Shown piece after piece: positions 11,997 through 22,532 of a stretch of 64,000 bases of DNA. This DNA is from Cloeon dipterum. Taxonomy: Eukaryota > Arthropoda > Insecta > Ephemeroptera > Baetidae. Numbering within the stretch: the first letter of the stretch is position 1; every line of letters starts with the position of its first letter. The stretch lies in assembly GCF_949628265.1 (NCBI RefSeq), contig NC_088789.1, positions 4,270,886 through 4,334,885 of the forward strand, written 5' to 3'. The notes under the pieces were generated by a model that saw nothing but the letters and a program-made list of their open reading frames with translations, was not told the DNA's origin and searched no databases. A program made the translations under genes and the position numbers.

Positions 11997-13136
11997 TGAG
12001 TGGCTAGACTGAGCTACGTGATGGACCACTCTTTGCATGTATTTTGTAGGGTTTTATTTGTGACCATTCGTGTTTCATCTTAAGAACGCGTTTTAGCATT
12101 CCATAAATAATATAAGTTGTTCAGAAAGCAGCTTCAATAACAAAGTCTCATGTGTGCTTAAGTGAGCGGCTATGCAGAGTCCCAGTTCTCAACTAGCTTT
12201 TTTATTAAAATTTTTAAAAAAGGAAAATTCATTCACATGCCTAAAAGTTGATGTTTATATATATGAGAAATGGGCTTGCCGCTCATTCATCGCGCGTGAG
12301 AGACTGCTCATATTGGGGGGCATTTCTGTAGATAATATTGCCATTTGTGCCTTTATAAAAAACGGCTGCTTAGCCAATTTCAACCTAAATAATTCATGTC
12401 AATATTTCAGAATTATTGTTACAAAAGGTCTCAAAGCAATTTTCACGCCTATGAAAATAAACGCACTAATCATAAATTACCAGGATGTACTATGAAATAA
12501 CCTCATCTCCCGTGGGGGCAAATAGTTTTTTAAAGTTCTTTGGATTTTCATGTCATGGTGCGTGTTACAAACAAACTCTCATGGAAACAATGACTGATGC
12601 AATGCAGGGTTCACAATTGATTTGGAAAGGGAGCGAAAGCATTGTCATAGTAAAAGGAAAGGGGGCAGGTGCAAATGGCTTATCGTTGAATGAGAGGAAC
12701 TAACAAACCCTCTGAGAAAATCGCGGCTGACAACGGCGATGCAGTACAGCTGCTTTCAAACAGGGGAAGTTCGCTTGGGAATCATTTTTTCTTGCGAACG
12801 GAACTAGTAGACCTTTATTTAAATTTGAAGAAAATCGGTCGCGGTTAGCAGCTGTGGGCATACGCACGAAAACGCATATTATATGCAATACACTAAACAG
12901 TTAAAAACTCAGTAATTCCAATCTGGGAGGGAAAGTTAAATCGCATATTACCTCTATTTCTGATTTATCTGTTGCAAGGATAAGAGGCGATGGATTTATT
13001 TGATTTATTAGTGACACTTCATCCGATTCTAAGAACATAATACGCGTTTTTCAGAACATACCGATAACAATTTTTGATAAATGCGACCACTCGAGGTTGT
13101 TTCCATGTTCAATCTAATTAAAAATTAATTAATTTA
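11997..13136. other. Intergenic DNA: cyclin A 3' UTR and unassigned AT-rich sequence
   Basis: The first 150 bases are probably the cyclin A 3' UTR. Beyond that I see no exon-like structure, RNA gene or recognisable repeat; the short open frames here lack splice context and homology. Confidence 0.5.
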
Positions 13137-13485
13137 AAAATTCGATAGGCGGATGATATTTTTAACAAAATGCCTCTCTGATCGAACGTCCCTCATTAGC
13201 ACTCCTCATATCACATTTAAGGAGTAGTACTCAAGAAAAAGTATTCAACTGATTGCGGTATGTTCAAAATAATTAAAAACAGGCTTCATCCTCGTTGTCA
13301 AAAGAATTCGTCGTTTTTAATCCTCGACTAGGATGAAGCCTGTTTTTAATTATATTGAACATACCGCAAACAGTTGAATACTTTTTCTTGAGTACTACTC
13401 CTTGAATGTGATATGAGGCGTGCTAATGAGGGACGTTCGATGAGAGAGGCATTTTGTTGAAAATATCAACCGCCTATCGAATTTT
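13137..13485. repeat. 349 bp foldback element with 158 bp inverted arms
   Basis: The left arm (13137-13294) and right arm (13328-13485) are reverse complements over 158 bases with no gaps and about eight mismatches by eye (roughly 95%). They enclose a 33-base loop. The arms begin with AAAATTCGATAGGCGG and end at the loop with GGCTTCATCCT. No open frame of note is present, so this is a non-autonomous foldback or MITE-type element. I could not define a target-site duplication: the flanks are AT-rich and do not match cleanly. Transcription would give a long, near-perfect RNA hairpin. Confidence 0.9.
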
Positions 13486-14409
13486 GAAATACCTGTTCCC
13501 CTTAAGGCTCCATTCATGCTAGAGAAAATCTATTAGACATTTCAGCAACTATTTCAAAAGGACACATGCTTAATCAAGGCTGCAACCAGACTTCCCTTTT
13601 TATAATTTAATTAAATATCATATGAAGATGCCCATTGGTAAAATATCAATTGTAAATCTTAGTCATGCGTTTTGAATAATCGCAAATTTAAACTTAAAAT
13701 TATTTTTTCTGTTAAGTGTGATATGATTTTTCAAAATGGTAACGAACAAACGGGTGCCGTAACCTACATTGGTGTAAAACCTGTTCTTCGTGTTCGTTGT
13801 TACTTGTACCCGCTGGTAAAAAGTCTTAGGAGACCATTCATTCTTTTTATATCAAGTAGGATTGGTGGTGTGGGTACGTGGAGCCGCGACAGAAATGCGT
13901 CTTTTGGTAGTGAACGTCTTTTATTCATGTCTCGTGGTTGAAGTATTAGTAATCAAGATCAAGACTGTGAAATTACATTAATAATTAAAATCACATTTAC
14001 AGTAAATAATTATCACAATAAAAACATCACATTCGAAATACAAACAATTATGACAACTTACCCCGTAGTGCGGGTCTAATAAGAAATAGTTTTTATGGAA
14101 TTTTCTCGCACCTAATCTCATCCCAGCCAGAGAGAGAATATTGTGTTGCGACTGCTGTCGTGCGAGGCTTAAGGTGCAGTGGGGGAGAAGGTGCAGTTAG
14201 GGTGCACTGATTGTCGCATACCTTAATACTGCCACCTGGCGATACAGGTTAAATGCAAAATAGTTATTAGGAAAGTAGTAGGACAGTAGTGGCGAGAAGG
14301 CGCCACAGTGGTTTTGCTTTTTATTACAAAAAGTTGAGTGCCAGCCAAAATCCCTTTCTAACTTGTTGATTTTGGGAATGAACCGTGATGCTAAGAGCAA
14401 ACGAGTGAG
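13486..14409. other. Unassigned intergenic DNA in repeat nest
   Basis: The stretch near 13780-13940 is richer in G+C, and 14170-14210 repeats GGTGCAGT-like words three times. I see no complete gene. The composition shift suggests decayed mobile-element sequence, but nothing I can name. Confidence 0.35.
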
Positions 14410-14478
14410 TTTTTTTTAGGAAAATATTTATTTTGGAGACGACAGAAGTCCAGCCAATTCCGGAGAATTAACGGCTGG
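14410..14478 (-). mobile_element. Retroposon-tail-like module, copy A: hairpin, AATAAA, A-tract
   Basis: Read on the minus strand: an imperfect hairpin at 14478-14450 (arms CCAGCCGTTAATTC and GGAATTGGCTGG), an AATAAA signal 17 nt further on (14432-14427), then eight A residues (14417-14410). The same layout recurs twice within 1.8 kb. A hairpin followed by a poly(A) signal and A-tract is what the 3' end of a polyadenylated retroposon looks like; the family is not recognised. Confidence 0.5.
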
Positions 14479-14600
14479 TAGTGTTTCTCTTAGTTTAGTA
14501 ATTGCGATAGTGATAAAATAAATATAGTTAATTTTATAATCGAATTTGTAAATAAGGTTATAAATTAGGTTAAAAATATATTTTTGAAATTACCAATGGG

Positions 14601-14765
14601 CTACTTCTGTCTAACTCTCTTGCGACGACTCGCTACTTGTCTTGCTGGTTTGTACCTTTCCAGCATGCGTGATTTGGCTTCACGGGACGTTTCAATGCAG
14701 TCCTCGGTGCGGAGGCAAGTGGCCCTTAAGTGGGCTGGGTCCCTGTGCGGCCTGGTGCGCCCATG
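14601..14765 (-). pseudogene. Decayed basic reading-frame fragment, possible retroelement ORF end
   Basis: On the minus strand an open frame of 54 codons runs from just after an in-frame stop at 14768-14766 to TAG at 14603-14601. It ends in a strongly basic stretch (RYKPARQVASRRKRVRQK). About 120 bases further along the same strand lie the hairpin, AATAAA and A-tract of copy A, so this could be the last part of a 5'-truncated non-LTR element's ORF plus its 3' UTR. The region is clearly G+C-richer than its surroundings. I do not recognise the protein family and the upstream frame is broken. Confidence 0.3.
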
Positions 14766-15066
14766 TTAACAGTTCGCGGTGTTATTGGGACCCGGATTTC
14801 AGCATTCGTGCTAGTGCAGTGCGCGCCCTTCCCGGTCCAAGAGGACAGGGATAAAAAGAGCAACCAAAAAACGGTCATTAAGCTGATATTATCTATTGAA
14901 TTAATGCGTATTTAATCCATCTTTTGAATTGGTGATAATATTCCAAGTTTACCTGTTCGCGTGGAAAGTTTTGGAATTTCACCAAACGTTTACTCTCTAA
15001 CATGCATGGGAACCGAGCTGTTGCTAGTTTTTCGTTTTCTGGAAAATATATAATATTATGTTCTGA

Positions 15067-15138
15067 TTTTTTTTTAAATCATATTTATTGGAAAAAAACA
15101 TTACAAGACCAGCCAATTCAGGACGAATTGACGGCTGG
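15067..15138 (-). mobile_element. Retroposon-tail-like module, copy B
   Basis: Same organisation as copy A on the minus strand: hairpin at 15138-15109 (CCAGCCGTCAATTC paired with GAATTGGCTGG), AATAAA at 15089-15084, then nine A residues at 15075-15067. The hairpin arms are nearly identical to copy A while the spacer to the poly(A) signal differs. This suggests a shared structural 3' end rather than a recent local duplication. Confidence 0.5.
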
Positions 15139-15498
15139 TGCTCGCAGCAGCTGCTAACAAAATAAAAGTGCAAAAACATTATTGTGTTTACAAAATAGTG
15201 TGCGAAAAGAAGAACAAAAATTAGTCACACGATAACATCCAATCATTCACTTTTTTTTAACTGCATTATTATCTCTCAGGTTTTTCAATTCGCGTGGCAG
15301 TTGGTTCCACAGTCTCAGTAACGCAGAATATGATGTTCGATTTACCATCAATTATTGGTTCTATGACAGGGTTTGGTTGAATTAGTCTTGTACAATATTG
15401 GTGCGTTCGCTCAGTGCCAAAGTCACCATCAAAATATTTCATATTTAACAAGCAGGAAAAATTTAACTCAACTAATAATGTTATCGATTCCAACAAAA

Positions 15499-15691
15499 AG
15501 TGTTCCGAAAAAGCCGGCTTAATCCGTTTTTTTTTTGCTTTTTTTGGCTGCAACAAAAATTTTTTTTTTAAACTAACTTATGGATTTTTGACAAGCTGTA
15601 AAAAAAATCAAAAAAGCCAGAATAAAGCCGGCTCAAATAGGGTGGTTTAAACCACCATGGATTAAACCGGCTGGATAAAACTCGGAACACT
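15499..15691. mobile_element. 193 bp MITE with 10 bp perfect terminal inverted repeats
   Basis: The ends are AGTGTTCCGA (15499-15508) and its exact reverse complement TCGGAACACT (15682-15691). Internal repeats extend the symmetry: GCCGGCTTAATCC near the left end and GGATTAAACCGGC near the right. A 16 bp perfect palindrome, GGTGGTTTAAACCACC, lies at 15641-15656. There is no coding capacity. The ends resemble the CAGTGTTCC type seen in some hAT-family transposons, but no 8 bp target duplication is visible, so family assignment is open. Confidence 0.75.
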
Positions 15692-16645
15692 GAAAAATTT
15701 GAGCTCTAAAATTTCGTTTCAAAATTTTTTAAATTACAACATTACAGTCCCTCACAAGACTTTGCTATTTTTGTAAAAAAAAGAACATATATGCTGCTTT
15801 GTACATCTGAGTCACTCGGGATTATGTACAACAATTTTGGGTTTTATTGGTATGCTAACCGTGTTCAGTTAATTGTAGTTCATGGTTGACAAAGCTCAGC
15901 TGAACTGTGTGTGAGCAGCGAGACAAAAACTGGTATTAATCAATAAAAGAAGCCTTATTGCCCAGTCTGTCATAGGCTTGGATAATTTGGCTTCTCAGGA
16001 TAAACTTATGCTTTTCAATCTATGCCGATCCTTTTCCCTTCAATCTTTTTTCTAGAGAATCTGACTAAACAATATCAAGATGAAGCTTGTGGTTTCTCAA
16101 AACGATTTGCATTGCTATGAATGTTTTACCTAGTATCTGCAGGATTAAATAATATTTTGATGACATAAGTTTTATTAAGAATTATATGTTTTGAACCACA
16201 AAATTCGAGCCAATTCCTGAGAATTATTGGCTGGCGCTTCTTCAGCCGCACAGTAATTAATACATAAGATTTGTCGCGAATAAACCCATTTTCATTATTT
16301 TCGTGTGTGATTGGTATTTGTCACTTAATTATTTGCTGATATATTGAAAATGTTACTACCTGTACAGTGTGCTAAGTTTTGAATAAAAAAACATTCTCTG
16401 ATATTAAACAAACTTATTTTATTTCCGTATTAAATTACACATTCCTTTTAAAATCACAATGAAAACGCGAGGAACTCCTCGCAACCAAATGCAATGATTT
16501 CAGAAAAAAGTGGAATGTTCACTGGTTTTATTTTTCTGATTATTTCAAAGCTCATACAAACCTATGCAAGAAACTTTGAAATAAATGCTGTTGCACTTAA
16601 GGAACTTGCAAAATAAATGCCTTAGTAACAGAACACGACTGCGAC
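15692..16645. other. Intergenic DNA and likely exportin-6 3' flank, containing module copy C
   Basis: No gene is visible. It includes hairpin copy C (listed separately) and, at the right end, the probable 3' UTR of the minus-strand exportin-6 gene. Confidence 0.45.
16171..16234 (-). mobile_element. Retroposon-tail-like module, copy C (degenerate)
   Basis: On the minus strand the hairpin lies at 16234-16207 (CCAGCCAATAATTC paired with GGAATTGGCTC), followed after 30 nt by AATAAA at 16176-16171. The A-tract is lost. The hairpin family is clear from AATTGGCT in all three copies, but this copy is older or from another subfamily. Confidence 0.4.
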
Positions 16646-19600
16646 CTACAACCTGATGGTCCCTTCAGGCAGACTCGCGTTGCACAGCTGATAACAGTGG
16701 AGGTCGTTGACCAGCCTAAGAACACATTGACTGAAGGAAGGTAGATCCTACAAATTCGGATTAGAGTTAAAATACACCAATACACTTCAGTAGGAATAAA
16801 CTGACCGATTCAAGCTTTAAGTTCGTTGCCAAAGACTGCTTCTGAGAATTGTCAAGGCTGGTGTTTGCAGCTAAAAAGCTGGGGATGAACCTCATGTAGA
16901 AATATTCAAAATCCACCGCCGCCATTGAGTACAGAGCGCCTATCACTTCATCTTGCAAAAGTCCATGGTTCTTTTCCACAAGGCATTGCAAGAGGACAGT
17001 TAAAAAGTGAGGAAGAAGCTCTTCTTTGAAAATGGTCTGCAAAAAGCAAGTGACAGTCAAAACAGCGCCCTGATTGTGATTCAAAGTTAGCTCACTTTTT
17101 GATACAGTTTGCATTTAGAGTGCAATTTTTCTAGACTCTCTAGGCTGACTTTGAAAGCAGCTGGATCAGTCTGTAAAAGGCACTGGCCAAACGCCCTTAA
17201 TATTCTGAGCAGTTGGTCTTTGTGTTCCACAGGGCCGCCCTCAGGGTCGTTGTTTTCCTTTCCCACAAGTGAACAACGCATGCTCCCTTTGAAAAAGAGA
17301 CGCCAGTTGTGGAGGACAAGTTCTGCAAGGAGTTCTAAAAGCGCCACTTTTATGTCGGGGCTGGAACGCTGTATTTTTTAATTAGTAAGGAATATAATTA
17401 TATGAACTATTTGATCATGACGCACTTCACAAACTAGAGGATAAATGTGGTCCATGCAGAGATTCATTGTGCTAGGTACAAATCTCTTAAAGGCCGGGCT
17501 GGGTTCTTGAATTATAAATTGTAAAATCCTCAAAAACCTGTAAAAATCTGGTTGGAAACAAAATTTTCAATCAAAATCGTGCATTACTTGTCAATTACGC
17601 ATGGTCCTGAGTCTGGCTGCAGCACTGCAACAGCGAGACGGTCTCCTGTAAACACCTCAAGAAACCCTTGAGCCATCCTCTCTGCAAATGGCGCACCTAA
17701 TTGTGCTTGCAGAGCTTTGAACACAGCCAGAAATATCTCCAGGAGGGCTTCACAGGCCTCTTAAATGACAATTTGTTTAATGGTAAATTTCCCTAGCCGG
17801 AATAAGTGACTAAAATACCTGGAATATTGACGTAGATAGGGAAAAGCTCAAGGCACTGACTGATGGGCGCTGCGACGCAAGCAGACAGAACCCTCTTTGT
17901 GACAGAACTTTCTCCACTCAAGTTCTCAACTTGATCAGCCAAGAGTTTGATACAGTTGACAAAATGGGAGACTGGAACAAAAATATTTAAAAGTTTTTAG
18001 CATAGAGCTACAAAATTAAACAAAGTTACCAAAACATTTAAATTATTAGACTTATTCATTGAAGATGTATAGTTTTGGAGGCCATGAAGAATTTACAACC
18101 GTTGATTATTTATAGCTGCTGAATTTTTTTTTATAATCTGAAGAGCGCGATCCATTCAATTTGTATTGTGAAATTCCCAAAAATTTTATATCAAACGTAA
18201 GTGGAATCAGCTAAGATTTCTTCAGAATTTGCCTAACTGTATTTTAAACCCACGCAGATTGAATATCGGCTAAAAAATGTCAAGCTCACCTTTCTCTGGG
18301 TTAACAATTCCATTGGGCAACCCTTGCATCTCAGCAGTAATGGCACTAATAAGACTCATGTAGACACTTTGGCGCTGGGGCCACTGTTGATCTATCACAT
18401 TTGTCCACGGAAGCAACAACGTGTTGGCAAGAGATCTGAGCACAAGTTTTTTGTCCTGAAAACACGGAACATAAAAAAATCAGTAAACATATAGCATTCA
18501 TTATTATTGAATGCTTACTTCGTGAGGCAGACTTGGGAAACAAGGTGCCTGCTGCATAAGAGCCTGCATTTCGGGCAAATTGCTCACATCAGGACTTCTC
18601 ACGGCAGCAGTCAAACTGACCAGAAGATGTGCGGCAGCGTGAGCCACCAAAGGAGGAGGATTTTCCGACAGCGAGTTCACGGCTGTCCTGGCACACTCGA
18701 GGGCCAGTTTGTGGCCCGCAGGAACCTCTCCCAACCAGGGAGCCCAGGCCTTCAAAGCGGCCAGCACTTGAGCATGTCTAAGAGCAAACCAACGATTAAT
18801 TCCATCAGTTGAAACTGATTTGGTCGTTAACTTACACAGTCAGCAAATCTGGCTTCAGGACCGGGCTGGGGCAGTGGGAGGTAAGGTACATTTTTGTCTG
18901 CGCACCAAACGCGGCTAGATTGACAAGTCTTTCGGCTACTGCGAGTGCAGCGCTTTGTTCAGTCTCCAAACCGTCGCAGAGGCGGCCAAGCGCCTGGCTC
19001 AGTGACGAGAGATCATGCAAAACGCAATGGAGTCGAGACGCTTCATGTTCCTGCAGGTTTGTTACAGTGTTTCCTAGGCGGAAGTACTCAACGGAACAAC
19101 TTTGCCAAGCCTCTAGCTGAATATTTTGAATTTAAATAGCTGAAAACTAGGAGAAAAATTTACTTGCCACCATGGAATATGTCTGAACAGGAAGTAGCTC
19201 TGCAATTTTGGCAACAGTCTCGACATGCTGGCACAGGTAGTGCTGCCACTCAGTTTGGTCCTTCATGCAACAGAGAAAATTTAATTATCACAAGATCCAG
19301 AGCAATTTAAAAATGACATTAATTAAAACACAAAACTCACATCTGAATCCATATTTTCATCATCTAACTCCTCCAACTTTGATTGATTGTACTTGAACTG
19401 AATGCTTGTTAAAACGTGTGAAAGCAAATTCAGGAGAGCCTCGCTGTACCTGTACACAGAATAAAAGTGAGACTTGCTGCTTTAAATATCAATTTGCCAA
19501 ATTACCATTCTAAAATATTATCACTGTGCATGGTGCGATCTTGTATTCGAGACGAAAGGTAGCTAATTAGTTGGAGCCACAACTCCAAGCAGATCAGCTG

Positions 19601-21658
19601 GCCCTCAAAGGTTGGTTGTTGGAACGTAAACCTCAAAAGCAGATTTAAGAACTCTGACATGGGAAATCTGCCGTTACCCTCAAACCGGTGCAAATGATTT
19701 GTAACAAAGACCCTGAGGAACTCGGAAAATTTCTCCAAATACCTGTAAAAATGTTTTAATTGCGTTAAATAAAAAAATTAAATTAATTTTACTGGAATTT
19801 AAAGACAAAAGACTATTTCATAATGTTTTGATTGCTGGATCTATCCAGAAAATTAAATTTACTGAATAGTTACTCATTTGGTTTTCATTGCATTTGAATG
19901 TTTTCCAAAGCAATTCAAATTTAATTTGATTTTTTTTACAATTTTAAAATACATAATTATATGCTTAATTATTCATGCAATCAATACTTTCAGTTAAGAA
20001 TGACAGGGAAGAGGGAAGTGCTAATTTTTTAAATATCATAGAGGAAAATGACGTTTAGAGTTGATAAGTAAAGCAAAAGTTAAACTAAAAAAATTGGCAC
20101 GAATATTTTTGTTATTTACAAAGAATAAAAAATTAAAATATATTTAAAAGTAACAACAGCAATAATAATAATTAATTCACTTAATTATTTCATGTTCATT
20201 GTAGAGAATAAAACCTGACATTTTTCCTCGTTAAAAACATGTTATTGCGTCTCAATACTCAGAGTTTAATAAGACGCATTTCTATCAAGGAAAAATGCCG
20301 AGAAACGATTTCCACAAGGAAAGTTAGTATTAATGGCAAAACATATTATTGAAATTCAATATTCATAATTTTCAAATTAAAACATTTCAACTTACGTTTC
20401 TTCAACTGATTCTAATCCACTAGAAAGAAGTTTTTGTAAGAGTGCGAAAACCGACCCAAACATTTCTAGCAACAAGTCATGCCACTCAGCAGGAACACAT
20501 TGTTTATAAAGAAGTTCGTTTATGGCACACATAGCCTGCACCCCAAGAGACAAGGAATCACCACTGCACACCTATAAAACACACTTGTAAGTTTCAAATT
20601 ACCAGTCAAATGAAATTAGCACATGCCTGAGCATTTTCAGGGAGGGCAGCATATAGGAAGAGAATTTTGATTAACTCTGGAGTCAGGTAACTGTCCAGTG
20701 GCACCCACGACAGGTACTGAGCCAGTGCTGTCAAGGCTAGAGAGCAGACCGCCTGGTCCTCTTCATCTGTCAAATTGGTCTTGCTCGGTCCTGGGGTTCC
20801 CAATTTAGCCGCTAACATGCCACTCAAAAGGAGTGATCCTAAGGCGAATTTAACAATTTAGATGGGAGGCGAAAAAAATTATTTATACAGTTTTACCAGA
20901 AGGGGAGGAGTTTTCTGCCGTGCAAGAGTCGATTTGGCCGTGCGTTGGCGATGGTGGTGGTGTGAATGTTTTGTTCTTTTGCCGGTCCAACTGCCTTTGC
21001 AGGACAGCTGTCAGTGCTCTAAAAAGATTTGGGACCTGTAGCAACAACAGTCGTCTCAGCTCGTCCTTCCTAGCAGAACTAAGATCTTCCCTAGGGGAGA
21101 CCAACTCCTCTGATGCAGTCAGAGCGAAAACTAGGCCAAGTGCAGTGTGGTCATGGCTGTGTACGAGCTGCAGGATGGTGTCAAAGAAGTCTGGGTAGAA
21201 GTGAGGCCAGTCGTGCCTCGCGATGTCCACAACAAGTTTGACAAGTTTGTTCCGCAGGAATGAAGGAAGTTGCTTGTGGTTTTGTAGAGTATACGCGTTG
21301 AGAGCACTTTTCAACTCTACTCGCTCTTCCCAGGGCAAGCCTTGCCACTGTCTATTGACCACAGTCTAAAATAAATGGCACATTAGCTGATTTACGAGGT
21401 ATTTTAAAGTGGATAACTTCTTTGGGGGCATAACATGATACACACCTCAATAGTTGTTAAACAGAACATGGAAACAAACTGATTAGTCGTCCTGGACAAG
21501 AAATTGAGGCAGTGGCTCCAGGAGCCCCGCTGAGATCCAAATCCCAGCAAAATCTGCTCGATTTCCCTTTGTCTATGTGCTGGAGCACCTGAGAAGAACT
21601 CGTCCAGCAGAGCCTCCAGAGTTTTTAAGTCGCTGTCGTTGTCTCCCTGTGTTTTCAT
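16646..21658 (-). CDS. XPO6: Exportin-6
   Basis: Sixteen minus-strand exons: 21658-21446, 21365-20897, 20838-20627, 20571-20396, 19742-19506, 19449-19341, 19260-19168, 19116-18836, 18777-18519, 18455-18290, 17971-17819, 17759-17588, 17537-17426, 17368-17096, 17036-16806, 16747-16646. Phases close throughout, giving 1085 codons plus stop (human 1125). Exportin-6 is the RanGTP-dependent importin-beta family receptor that exports profilin-actin from the nucleus; the Drosophila gene is ebo (family knowledge). Matches to human include RNKLVKLVVDIARHDWPHFY, TPPPSPT, LEELDDE, SVLKPDL-like SPVLKPDLLTV, LLLPW and the C-terminal LPSFSQCVLRLVNDL...YQLCNASLPEGTIRL. Exons 3 and 7 end at GC donors, the only way to keep phase. 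It is head to head with Bcat. No catalytic site is expected: the protein is a HEAT-repeat solenoid. Confidence 0.95.
20216..20300. repeat. Nested inverted repeat in exportin-6 intron 4
   Basis: The outer arms CATTTTTCCT (20219-20228) and AGGAAAAATG (20288-20297) and inner arms GCGTCT and AGACGC form a hairpin of about 80 nt within the 653-nt intron between exons 4 and 5. It resembles a small decayed MITE; no function can be assigned. Confidence 0.45.
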
Positions 21659-22532
21659 AACGTTAAAATCGGAGCTAAAAAGGATGAATCGTAATACTTG
21701 CCATTTTAGGAAGTGTTAAATCCTAATGATTAACTCGCAATTATCCTTAAAGTGCCCTATCTACTTAGGAAAACATAGTATAGTTGACGGTATCTATATC
21801 CATGTCAACCACAAGACAAAGACAAAAGCAGCGGAGCAGACTGGCGAACGGCGAACTGCACCGCCCCTTAGGCTGTCTTCTGATTGGTCAATGCCTGCCA
21901 ATGGCGCCGTCTCGCCTGGTCTCGCCGCATCAATCAAAACAAAACTTTCAGTTTCTCATTGACACTTTTTTAATGCAGCTGTGTTCAGCTTTGCTTTTGC
22001 TGTATCAAGGGTCAACTTAATTTAAACTAAGCTAATAATTCAAAACAAGGAGATTTCACATTTTGCAAGAAATATAGGCACCTAAATTTTTTCTACTAAT
22101 TTAAGTGGAAAACAACTAATATGCAATAGCCAAATTTAATTCAAGTTTTTAATTTTTTTCCTGATTTTTGTCTTCTTGAAATTTGCCGAGCCATCGCATC
22201 AGTGGTTCATTTTTTTATCTGATCAAACTGTCGTACGATCTGCCTCAAGGACACAGCGAAAATAAATACATAGTGCACTAATTCGAGTCCAGGCCAAGTG
22301 AAGTGGGGTAGAAAAATGGGAATGTTTCAGCATAACATTGAAATCCGATGAACATTTTTCCGTTTATTTCTATGGAACGAATCGATAAGGTTTGATAGAT
22401 CGATAGAAATCTCCCATCTCGTAACTCGCTTGTCGGCTCCGCCATCTGAGAGGCGACCTCGTGAACGAGCGAAAGTAAAATCGGAGACTCGCGATTCGCG
22501 AGTGTGCTGTGCTGCGACTGCTGCGAGTCGTG
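21659..22532. promoter_or_regulatory. Divergent promoter region between exportin-6 and Bcat
   Basis: The two start codons (21658 minus, 22533 plus) are 874 bases apart, head to head. A compact cluster at 21881-21908 has ATTGG (21883-21887), CCAAT (21898-21902) and GGCGCC overlapping the latter, suggesting NF-Y-type control of one or both genes. The right part (22430-22580) is G+C-rich and holds the Bcat 5' UTR. No TATA box stands out. Confidence 0.5.

Noticed and set aside
3102-12741. Shared word GGCTGACAACGGC at about 3105 and 12725 as a dispersed repeat
   Set aside because: A 13-base match is expected by chance in a window this size and the flanks do not align.
15491-15699. hAT assignment of the 193 bp MITE by 8 bp target-site duplication
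   Set aside because: The flanking octamers do not match, so only the TIR structure is claimed.
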